Shown here one piece after another: positions 47,701 through 53,723 of a stretch of DNA of 64,000 nucleotides. The stretch comes from Lentzea aerocolonigenes (GTDB lineage: Bacteria; Actinomycetota; Actinomycetes; Mycobacteriales; Pseudonocardiaceae). Every line of letters starts with the position of its first letter. Within the stretch, counting starts at the first letter, position 1. The notes beneath the pieces were generated by a model. That model had not been told where the DNA came from, did no database searches, and saw nothing but the letters and a program-made list of their open reading frames with translations. The DNA lies in assembly GCF_000974445.1 (NCBI RefSeq), contig NZ_BBOJ01000004.1, positions 1 to 64,000 on the forward strand, written 5' to 3'. A program made the translations under genes and the position numbers.

Positions 47701-50603
47701 CGGTAGTGCGAACCGTCCGTGTAGTCCTGCGTGGTGCAGTTCGGTGCCGCACCGGGAACGCAGACCGCCGTGAGCCGGTCGCCGACGTAGGAGTACGTCC
47801 ACACCAGCGCCGGGCTGCCGGTCTCCGGCACCTCGGTCGTCACCGACGAGACGTGGTTTCCTTGCCACGCAACGGTCAGCGTCCGCTTGCTGGTGTCGTT
47901 CGTGATCGTCTTGACGCGGTCGTTGTCGTCGTAGGCGAGCGTCTCGGTGAGCCCAGCGGGGTTCACGATCGTGACGAGACGCCCGAGTCCGTCGAACCGC
48001 CACTGCGCGCCGGTGGTGTCGCGCAACGTGTACAGACCGGTCGCCGGCGTGTAGACGAGGTCGGCGGTGCTGCCGCTGGGCGAGCCGAACGTGCCGTCCG
48101 GGTTGCGGCCGTACCGCACCTGGCGACCGGTCGGGTGAGTGATCACCACGTTTTCGGAGTGGTCGTCGTCGCGCTTGAGCCGCATGTCGAGCCGCGACGA
48201 CCAGCCGGTGCCGAACGCGGTGTCCTTGCGCGGGTCGAGGCTGTTGTAGGTGCGGCTGATCGTGAGGTCGGGCCCGACCGTCGCGACGGAGGTGTCGGTG
48301 ACGACCGTCGAGTAGTTGCCGATGTTCGGATCCAGACCCGGACCCTGCGCCGAGTTGGGGCTCCCCGCGAGGTGCGACGTGATCGCGGGCTGCGGCACCC
48401 GTGTGGTGAGGACGAGCGGTCCGGCCCAGAACGGAGTCTCGTCGACCGTGTCGTAGGTCTTGACGCCCCAGTAGTACGTCTTGTTCCAGCGGGTGAGCTG
48501 CGGTGAGAACGACTGCCCGCCCCACTCCGGGGTCTCCTGGCACTCCTGGGTGAGGGCGGCGTCCGTGCAGACCTTGAACTTGTAGGTGAGACCGCGCCCC
48601 GGCCAGTTGTCTGCGTCGACACCCTCCGCGTACAGGGTCGGCCGGAGCGACTCGACCGTCGCGCCGGTGCCGGGCTGCTGGTAGTTCGTGCTGGGCGCGC
48701 GGTTGGAGACCGTGATCGGCATCCGCCCGTACGGCACGCCGTGCGCGTCCCGGAAGTCCGTGCCGTCCGGGTTGAACATGGTGAGGAAGACGTCGTAGTC
48801 GCCGGGGGCGAGCGCCGGGACCGGCAGGTCGACGAACTGGTGCGTCGCCATCGGAGCGACGTCGGCGCGGTAACCGTTGCGGCGCGCGACTTCCCGGTCG
48901 CCCTGCTTGATGATGAATCCGAAGTGGACACCGCCGCCCGCCGACCACGCCGACGAGCCCGTGTTGGTGACCTTGACGTTGAGCTTGCCCTCCTTGACGT
49001 TGGACGGCAGCGTCACGCCGGTGGCCTCGTAGGAGGCGCCCTCCGGCGAGTAGCGGACCTCCAGGTACGGCTTGTTCACGGTGCTGGCCGAAGCGAAACG
49101 GCGACCTTCGCGCAGCGTCTCGTCGGACATGCGCAACGAAAGACCGTGCGCCAGCGCGGATCCGTGCGTCCAGCGCGTCATCAGGTCGGGGTCGAGCGTG
49201 AAGTACACCCACGCCGGGTTGGCGCACGGGGTGCCGGCCGCACCGCCGGCCGCGAACGTCGACGAGGACAGCGACTGTCCGACGCCGGCACCCGGCCACC
49301 GCATCGACGCCGACCACGGCTGGGTCACCTCGAACACCGAGACCGACCGTGCGGTGCAGTTCGTCGAGAAGACGCTGTCGACCGCCAGCGAGGCGCTGAC
49401 GACGTAGCGGTTGCGCAACGCGTTCTGCGCGTTGGCGAAATGCAGGTAGGTGCGGGAGACGGGGTTGCCGTCGACCCTCCCGACCTCGAGTCCTCCGTTG
49501 GCGCCGCCGAAACCGTTCGAACGCACGAACATCGCGTCGGTGTCCGTGTCGAACCGCTGGGTGGTCGGGTCGAGCGTCACCGGGAACTTGCGGGCGGGAT
49601 CGCGCAACCAGGCCTGGTCGGCGTCGACGCGCAGCGCCCAGGTGTCGTCGGCGATCTTGTCCAGGCCGTACTTCACCCCGGTCGACCGCACACCGGCCGC
49701 GTCGTCCATGACGCCGGCGGGGATCGTGGCAATGATCTTGTCGCCGTCCACGAGCTCGACTCCGCCGAGGGCGTCGACGCGCGGGGTGAGGCGCTTGAGC
49801 TTGAGCGTGAAGGAGTAGGACGACTGCGCCGCCGCGGAGGCGAGCACCAGGTCCTCCTTCACACCGCCGCGGGTGGCGGTGAGCCGGAGATCGGTACCGG
49901 GCCGCACGCCGCGGTAGGTGATCCGCTCGGCGTTCACCTCACCAGGCACGTTCGCCGCGTCGCGCAGGCCGTAGCTGATGCTGTGGTCACCGTCGACGTC
50001 GATCTGGACGAGTGCGCTGTCCCCGCTGGTGCTCGCGAAGCTCAGACCGGTGGGAGCGACTTTCGGCTTCAGCCTGTTCCCGGCCGGCGTGAGGGTCAGG
50101 TCGACCGGGAGCCAGGAACCGTCCGGCTGCCTCACGTTGGCCGGTCCGGTGTGCAGCCTCAGCGTGCGACTGCCGTCCGGGTTGTCGAACGTCTGGGTGG
50201 TCTCGGTGCGGTCCTGCGGGCGCTCGACGGCGCCCTTGTCGATCGCGGGAAGGACGGGCTTCTCGACCTTCGGGGTGACCTTGCGGTCCTCCTCCGAGGG
50301 GGTCTTCACCTCGGGCAACGGACCGGCTTGGTCGGCGACGGCGTTCTTCGGTCTCGGCTGGTCGCGCTTGGGGAGATCGCGGTTGATGCGGGTGGACTCG
50401 GCGGAGGCCTCGTGCGTGGAACCATCCGCGATGCCGCTGCGTTGTTCCGGTGCGGAGGTCGACGCCCCCAGCGGTAGCGCACCAGACCAGCCGTAGGGCG
50501 ACTCGGCGCCGGACAGGATCGGCAGAGTCACCAGCAAGACGAGCAACAGGCAGAACTGTCTGCGCGTGCGTCTGTGCGCAGCGCTGATCCACGCGTGTCT
50601 CAA
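41718..50603 (-). CDS. Giant secreted RHS-repeat protein with C-terminal PIN-like toxin domain
   Basis: About 2961 aa from a TTG at 50603 (GGGGGG five bases upstream, giving signal RHAWISAAHRRTRRQFCLLLVLLVTLPILSG); the frame is open to 50705. Order: signal (about 1-38); charged/Pro linker; DNRLRE domain (about 338-520); Ig-like modules; LamG-like domain (about 1015-1200); YD/RHS repeats (about 1210-2490); RHS core ending RWYSPDAGQFVSRDDW and DPLGQIDPDGH (about 2590); Cys- and Pro-rich linker; PIN-like domain (about 2808-2961). PIN acidic residues: AIDNN, AYWEF, RDGDARVFASAKA, VFTSDKQF. It probably delivers an RNase to neighbouring cells. First gene of the operon. Confidence 0.9.
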   Translation of the reverse strand: MRHAWISAAHRRTRRQFCLLLVLLVTLPILSGAESPYGWSGALPLGASTSAPEQRSGIADGSTHEASAESTRINRDLPKRDQPRPKNAVADQAGPLPEVKTPSEEDRKVTPKVEKPVLPAIDKGAVERPQDRTETTQTFDNPDGSRTLRLHTGPANVRQPDGSWLPVDLTLTPAGNRLKPKVAPTGLSFASTSGDSALVQIDVDGDHSISYGLRDAANVPGEVNAERITYRGVRPGTDLRLTATRGGVKEDLVLASAAAQSSYSFTLKLKRLTPRVDALGGVELVDGDKIIATIPAGVMDDAAGVRSTGVKYGLDKIADDTWALRVDADQAWLRDPARKFPVTLDPTTQRFDTDTDAMFVRSNGFGGANGGLEVGRVDGNPVSRTYLHFANAQNALRNRYVVSASLAVDSVFSTNCTARSVSVFEVTQPWSASMRWPGAGVGQSLSSSTFAAGGAAGTPCANPAWVYFTLDPDLMTRWTHGSALAHGLSLRMSDETLREGRRFASASTVNKPYLEVRYSPEGASYEATGVTLPSNVKEGKLNVKVTNTGSSAWSAGGGVHFGFIIKQGDREVARRNGYRADVAPMATHQFVDLPVPALAPGDYDVFLTMFNPDGTDFRDAHGVPYGRMPITVSNRAPSTNYQQPGTGATVESLRPTLYAEGVDADNWPGRGLTYKFKVCTDAALTQECQETPEWGGQSFSPQLTRWNKTYYWGVKTYDTVDETPFWAGPLVLTTRVPQPAITSHLAGSPNSAQGPGLDPNIGNYSTVVTDTSVATVGPDLTISRTYNSLDPRKDTAFGTGWSSRLDMRLKRDDDHSENVVITHPTGRQVRYGRNPDGTFGSPSGSTADLVYTPATGLYTLRDTTGAQWRFDGLGRLVTIVNPAGLTETLAYDDNDRVKTITNDTSKRTLTVAWQGNHVSSVTTEVPETGSPALVWTYSYVGDRLTAVCVPGAAPNCTTQDYTDGSHYRSTVVDDRPKTYWRLGESSGDTFASVTARSNGQYAAQPHNVLMGSAGALEGTSDRAASFDGNSSYVTLPDKLTSESMSLAVELWFKTTSQGTLLSYADKAFPEAADKSTPVLYVGTDGLLYGGFSRRDAGGPRQVVSPQAVNDDQWHHVVLSAAVDTQTLYLDGKKVGEPLAGLIDHKQQAKLTIGAGSGKDWPATSGGNFYFAGAIDEAAVYLHPLGSLAVSEHHAARGKLDQLTTIKLPQDNRQFAKLTHDDINDRVATLLDHTGRSWSLDTPRIEGANRTAVLRGPSNFGDWTYSFDLDNGGRLTSVTHDGATSRNEYNTAGFLSATIDPSGLRTEQTTDARGNVLSSKTCRATGSCNTRYFTYIESADALDPRRDKLESTSDARSTDSADTRFRTNYTYDAAGRPTGVTTPAPVGVSVRPSTSITYSTGNEDAAGGSKVPAGLPISSTGKRGQTTSISYFANGDQAEVNSPSGLKVRFTYDALGRQKSVTSGNAGGGVFGTTAYEYTPRSKVAKVTAPAVLNSITGKTHQQVTTFRYDSNDNVLETTVSDVLPIADGGTPSRTTKTAYDAQDRLVRTEFPDGGTETRAYSDNGLTETVTDVNKVVWTSQFEERGLLLSRTATAPGADPEDPAAAGLLVESHIYDPAGKVRSSDDAMGRKTTFAYYADGLLATTTRNGYHEPDGTVRDVVLEDRTYDPVGNVAVLVTAGGRKTTQTFDAAGLPITSTFDPDGLRRAVTYTRDADGNAIRTERRGAADDTRAEVTAYEFDASNQVTAEHAFLNANTAFTTRFDRDERGLLKSVTDRRLNTTTFTYDATGNQVSVTSPAVEAWVAGVRTAGFAGTTTAGRNAFGEQTHTRDAANSVSVTEYDSMGRATNVSMPAYTPPGGQPVVHSKQMEYDHGGRLKKSIDGLNRVTSFDHDPYGRVTATTLPQVGETPAVIRARYNRAGDLLAGIDPMGIETRFTYDELGRQITATDVERSSGSPLYFTTTTKYDFAGNALSVTNSMDATSSATYNAAGEVLTSTDPTGRVSKSTYDIAGRTATATAPSGLVTSQTYDLLGRAVRSASLVDGTELRAGTTEFDAAGNVLKRTSPQGRVSSYEYDALGRTVSQTEKVDATKSVVTSFGYDKLGNRSRYVDGRGNATVYTYTPSGLPESTVEPATATTPNAADRTWTTVYDAAGQITRELKPGGVSVDRGYDAQGRVKLERGTGAEAATADRTFGYDLAGRMITIGGPAGNSGYTYDDRGNLLTSYGAGGSATYTYNGDGTVATRKDVTGEASFSYDKAGRLLSAADPLSGRTVDYGYDSAGRLGVVADRTVSTWSARRLTYDPLGRQASDQVQQTVEGGVRVLVGAEYGYDLDGKVTSKKVTDTAGSVTNAYGYDGAGRLTSWTGPAGTTAYRWDDSGNRVGAGAVTFDYDERNRLKSGGGATYTYTPRGTRASVTQNGQTTASSFDAFDRMASAGAVNYRYDSLNRVTDRNGVAFQYQGQTNEAVSDGSRLVSRLPEGTAFSDKAAGSTLKGRMLFADLHGDVIGRYLGGAVDGLRSFDPFGTVTSSSGDTSPLGFQGDWTDGATGSVNMGARWYSPDAGQFVSRDDWTLDPSPSSRGNRYAYTHNDPLGQIDPDGHRPCGFPGKSIPGVPWGWLNIFLSSSSVMECPDFVVDCPPGNRFPKATPPTTFCDTGAYNKENYYYVEPDYKPGTCKSYRGGRCPDSSSQNSNQPSANQPGIGNRPTVTPPKPPPPPKWWRDAHRYLPRPDMGDRLIPRAPDVETAPPADRVIDNRDKDTTDSTEITQDDNVKYYKEPPKEQPKLPTPTPTPSPAPTSNPSPYPPGTPPVPPLEIAIDNNILSAWIGNENNNSEAIEKVIGSQTVVISPQAYWEFVYWKGTKPFDKDRAKFLRDLEKYRGFKIRDGHEPSEQEVDAVKNAPRPKGSATLRDGDARVFASAKADGLIVFTSDKQFCRAMLAQGAPVIYLQSATHTPYPMACPNTPK

Positions 50604-50709
50604 CGCGTCCCCCCAGGTTTTCGGTTGTCGCCTTCGCAGGGCCGAAGTGCGCGCGAAAGGTACCTGGGGTCTGCTCACACTCCGGTCACACCGGCCGAGC
50701 CGCAACAGA

Positions 50710-50758
50710 ACAGCCGCGCCCGGCGCCTCGAGTCGGTCGAGGCGCCGGGCGCGGCTGT
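50710..50758 (-). terminator. Very strong hairpin between DUF3039 and RHS genes
   Basis: Perfect 22-bp stem (arms 50710-50731 and 50737-50758, including GCGCCCGGCGCCTCGA and complement) with a 5-nt loop, 22 bp after the DUF3039 stop. It isolates the RHS operon from DUF3039 transcription, so the RHS promoter must lie between about 50604 and 50709. Confidence 0.88.
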
Positions 50759-50780
50759 GTGCAGTTCTGGGGCCTGCGGC

Positions 50781-51032
50781 CTACTCGCCGTCGCCGCCGG
50801 AAGGCAGGTTGTCGTAGATCTTCTTGCACTCCGGGCACACCGGCGAGCCCGGCTTCGGCGACCGCGTCACCGGGAAGACCTCGCCGCACAGCGCGACCAC
50901 GTGGGTGCCCATCACGGCGCTCTCAGCGATCTTCGCCTTGCGCACGTAGTGGAACATCTTCGGGGCGTCGTCCCCGGTGTGGTCGGTGCCTTCCGGCCGT
51001 ACGTCGACCTCGGGGAGAGTCTGAGTGCTCAC
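50781..51032 (-). CDS. DUF3039 domain protein
   Basis: 83 aa (Rv2708c type). A short acidic N-terminus, then KMFHYVRKAKIAESAVMGTHVVALCGEVF and PVCPECKKIYDNL. Three Cys, with C..CPEC and a His, suggest a zinc site. The GTG at 51032 has TACCCT exactly 6 bp upstream and no ribosome site: leaderless. Conserved in actinobacteria beside sigB; function unknown. Confidence 0.92.
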   Translation of the reverse strand: MSTQTLPEVDVRPEGTDHTGDDAPKMFHYVRKAKIAESAVMGTHVVALCGEVFPVTRSPKPGSPVCPECKKIYDNLPSGGDGE

Positions 51033-51035
51033 CCG

Positions 51036-51050
51036 CCCAGGGTACCTGGG
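51036..51050. promoter_or_regulatory. Dyad and leaderless -10 for DUF3039 gene
   Basis: CCCAGG-GTA-CCTGGG overlaps the minus-strand -10 TACCCT (complement 51039-51044), six bases before the GTG at 51032. The gap to psuG is only 31 bp, so both divergent promoters are packed here. Confidence 0.5.
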
Positions 51051-51063
51051 ATGATGTCCCCTC

Positions 51064-51954
51064 GTGACCACGCTGCACATCGCCGAGGAAGTAGCCGCCG
51101 CACTGGCCGAGAACCGGCCCGTCGTCGCTCTTGAAAGCACCATCCTGTCCCACGGGCTGCCCGCACCGCGCAACCTGGCCGTCGCCGCACGCCTGGAGAA
51201 GGTCGTCCGCGAGGCCGGCGCCGTCCCAGCCACGATCGCCGTGCTCGACGGCGTGCCGCACATCGGGCTCTCCGCCGCCCAGCTCGACCGCGTCTGCAAC
51301 TCCGGTGACCTGTTCAAGCTGTCGTTGCGCGACCTCGGCGCCGCCTACGCGCTGGGCCGCAGCGGCGCGACGACCGTGGCCTCGACCACCGCGCTCGCGC
51401 ACCAGGCGGGCATCCGCGTCTTCGCGACCGGCGGCCTCGGTGGTGTCCACCGCGGCGCCCGCGAGACGTGGGACGTGTCGGCCGACCTCGACGTGGTGGC
51501 GACGACGCCGGTGCTGATCGTCTGCTCGGGCGTGAAGTCGATCCTCGACATGGGCGCGACCCTGGAGGTGCTGGAGACCCGCTCGGTGCCGGTCGTCGGC
51601 TACCGGACCTCCCGCTTCCCCGCGTTCTACCGCCGCGAGTCGGAGTTCGAGGTGCCGTGGCGCGTCGAGAACCCCGCCGAAGCCGCCGCCGTGTTCGCCG
51701 CGGGCGAGCGCGGCATGCTGCTCGCGAACCCGATCCCCGACGCGTTCGAGATGGACGCCGCCCTGCACGACCGCCTGCTGGCCGAGGGCCTGCAGAAGCT
51801 CATCGACCAGGACGTCCGCGGCAAGGACGTCTCGCCGGTGCTGCTGGAGCACTTCCACACCGCCAGCGAGGGCGTGAGCCTGGACGCCAACGAGGAGCTC
51901 GTGGTCAACAACGCCTCGGTCGCCGCCGCCGTCGCCGTAGAGCTGTCCCAATGA
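51064..51954 (+). CDS. psuG: Pseudouridine-5'-phosphate glycosidase
   Basis: 296 aa, indigoidine-synthase-A family. Converts pseudouridine 5'-phosphate to uracil and ribose 5-phosphate (reversible, Mn-dependent). Signatures: VALESTILSHGLPAPRNLAVA, VPATIAVLDGVPHIGLS (catalytic Glu/Lys region), ATGGLGGVHRGARETWDVSADL, CSGVKSILDMGATLEVLET, VPVVGYRTSRFPAFYRRES. GTG start. Overlaps the kinase gene by ATGA, making a two-enzyme pseudouridine catabolic operon. Confidence 0.94.
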   Translation: MTTLHIAEEVAAALAENRPVVALESTILSHGLPAPRNLAVAARLEKVVREAGAVPATIAVLDGVPHIGLSAAQLDRVCNSGDLFKLSLRDLGAAYALGRSGATTVASTTALAHQAGIRVFATGGLGGVHRGARETWDVSADLDVVATTPVLIVCSGVKSILDMGATLEVLETRSVPVVGYRTSRFPAFYRRESEFEVPWRVENPAEAAAVFAAGERGMLLANPIPDAFEMDAALHDRLLAEGLQKLIDQDVRGKDVSPVLLEHFHTASEGVSLDANEELVVNNASVAAAVAVELSQ

Positions 51955-52853
51955 GTGTCACAGTCAGTGGCAAAGTGAGGCCGGTCGTGGTCGTGGGCGA
52001 CGCCGGCCTGGACGTCGTCGCCCGCCACACCGGCCCCATCGCCCACGGCGGCGACGTGCGAGCGAAGGTCACCATCGAACCGGGCGGCGCCGGCGCCAAC
52101 ACGGCCGTGTGGCTCGCCGCGTGCGGCGCGTCACCGGTCCTGGTGGCACGAGTAGGCGCCGACTCGGCCGGACGCCAGGTGCACGCCGAGCTGACCTCCG
52201 CGGGCGTCCAGTGCGCCTTCGCGGTGGACCCGGACCTGGCGACCTGCTGCGTCGTGGTCCTGGTCGACGAGAACGGCCAGCGCTCGATGCTCCCCGACCG
52301 CGGCGCGAACGCCCGCTTCTCCCCGGCCGACCTCGACCCGGGCCTGCTCGCGGGCACCGACGGCCACCTGCACCTGTCCGGCTACGTGCTGCTCGACGCC
52401 ACCTCCCGCCCCGCGGGCCTGGCCGTGCTGAAGGCGGCACACGCCGCAGGATGGACGACGTCGGTGGACCCGCAGGCAGCCGTCCTGATCCACTCGGCCG
52501 AGGCGTTCCTCGAGGACGTGCGCGGCGTCGACTTCCTGCTGCCCAACGCCGACGAGCTCCTCGCCCTCACCGGCTCCTCGGAACCGGCGTCGGCGAAGTC
52601 CTTGCTCACGCACGTTGGCGCGGTCGTCGTGACGTCGGGCCCGGACGGCGCGTCGTGGGTGGACGCGGACGAGATCATCTCGGTCCCTGCTGAAACCACT
52701 GAGTGCGTCGACTCGACGGGCGCCGGAGATGCCTTCGACGCCGGGTTCCTCGCCGCGTGGCTGGCAGGAGCGTCCAAGCGCGACGCGCTGCTCGGCGGAG
52801 TTCGGGCAGGGTCGCGCGCGGTCAGCGTTGTGGGCGCACAGCCGCCGCGCTGA
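51951..52853 (+). CDS. psuK: PfkB-family carbohydrate kinase, probable pseudouridine kinase
   Basis: 300 aa ribokinase fold. N-terminal VVVVGDAGLDVVARHTG; substrate GG motif EPGGAGANTAVWLAACG; C-terminal anion hole with catalytic Asp in DSTGAGDAFDAGFLAAWL. Start overlaps the psuG stop, so the likely substrate is pseudouridine, making PsuG's substrate. Assignment among PfkB kinases rests on context. Confidence 0.9.
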   Translation: MSVTVSGKVRPVVVVGDAGLDVVARHTGPIAHGGDVRAKVTIEPGGAGANTAVWLAACGASPVLVARVGADSAGRQVHAELTSAGVQCAFAVDPDLATCCVVVLVDENGQRSMLPDRGANARFSPADLDPGLLAGTDGHLHLSGYVLLDATSRPAGLAVLKAAHAAGWTTSVDPQAAVLIHSAEAFLEDVRGVDFLLPNADELLALTGSSEPASAKSLLTHVGAVVVTSGPDGASWVDADEIISVPAETTECVDSTGAGDAFDAGFLAAWLAGASKRDALLGGVRAGSRAVSVVGAQPPR

Positions 52854-52860
52854 GGCTGAG

Positions 52861-53117
52861 CCGATATATCAGCTCTCTCGACGCGGTCGTGGACGGCGAC
52901 ACCTCGATACCGGCTTGCCCGTCACCTGGTCGCGGCTGCATCCGGTGCTCGGCAGTGTTCGCGGCAGCAGTGGTCGCCCCCACACCCCAGCGCGCTTAGC
53001 CGATATATCAGTTCCGCCCGCTCGACCCGGCGACGACGCCAAGCCCTTCGACACCCGCCGCTCCGGCGCCCGCAGCTGGCCGCCCCGTCGCGTGCCGAGC
53101 TTTGGCCGATATATCAG
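52861..53117 (+). repeat. Three copies of CCGATATATCAG downstream of psuK
   Basis: Identical 12-mers at 52861-52872, 53000-53011 and 53106-53117, all in the same orientation, 139 and 106 bp apart. The spacers are GC-rich, differ from each other, and hold no supported gene. The first copy begins 8 bp after the psuK stop. Confidence 0.85.
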
Positions 53118-53140
53118 TTCACCGCCGACCAGCCACCCGG

Positions 53141-53254
53141 ATGCAAAAAACGTTTGCGGACGAAGTCAAAAGACTCGTTGCAATGGCCCACAGCGCGCCT
53201 GCTGTCCTAGCAATGACTCTTTTGACTTCGTCCGCAAAAGACTCGTTGCAAAGG
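53141..53254. repeat. Repeat locus C: two inverted palindrome-family units
   Basis: Unit C1 (53141-53186) is nearly identical to unit B at 33612. After 21 bp, unit C2 (53208-53254) begins TAGCAATGACTCTTTTGAC then TTCGTCCGCAAA, the inverse of the C1 centre, and ends with a second copy of the AAAAGACTCGTTGCAA end. C1 and C2 could form a stem of about 29 bp with two mismatches. Confidence 0.8.
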
Positions 53255-53316
53255 CATGGACGTCCGGCCGGACCGACGGTGCTCGGCTGACAAGGTCGGA
53301 CTGGGGTTCGGCGGGC

Positions 53317-53631
53317 TCAGCCGTCGATGACAGTGGTGCTCTTCGGAGCGATAGCGCGGCGCTCCACCTGATAACGGTTGGCCTTTTCGGCCTTGCGCGG
53401 CGGCCTGTCGTTGGCGATCAGCACAGCCATCCACGGCAGCGGGACGGACAGCACGATGAAGAACAGGGCCAGCCACCAGGTCTGGGCGAACAGGGCCGCC
53501 AGGATGAGGCACGGGAAGCGCAGACTCATCATGATCGCGTACTTCTTGCGCCGGGCGGCGTGCTGCTCCTCGTACGACGGGGCCGCCTCGGTGATCAGCA
53601 CCGGGGTGTCGTTCCGGTCGGGACTGCTCAC
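53317..53631 (-). CDS. DUF3099 membrane protein
   Basis: 104 aa (Rv2709-like). N-terminal ITEAAPSYEEQHAARRKKYAIMMSLRFPCLILA leads into two adjacent membrane helices (FPCLILAALFAQTWWLALFF and IVLSVPLPWMAVLIAN), then a basic tail. GTG start with GAGG upstream. Conserved near sigB; function unknown. Confidence 0.9.
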   Translation of the reverse strand: MSSPDRNDTPVLITEAAPSYEEQHAARRKKYAIMMSLRFPCLILAALFAQTWWLALFFIVLSVPLPWMAVLIANDRPPRKAEKANRYQVERRAIAPKSTTVIDG

Positions 53632-53711
53632 GACACCACCTCGTTAACTCCATCGGCTACGTGTCTCATCGTCCCACGTTCGAGTGGCGCTCGGGACACC
53701 CGGTCGGCGGT

Positions 53712-53717
53712 TAACAT
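53712..53717 (+). promoter_or_regulatory. -10 element of probable leaderless pucR mRNA
   Basis: TAACAT followed by CCGCGA and then the GTG start at 53724; no ribosome site. Confidence 0.55.
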
Positions 53718-53723
53718 CCGCGA

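Noticed and set aside
52861..53117. Possible CRISPR-like array (three identical 12-mers)
   Set aside because: Repeats are only 12 bp, spacing is irregular (139 and 106 bp), and no cas gene is present.
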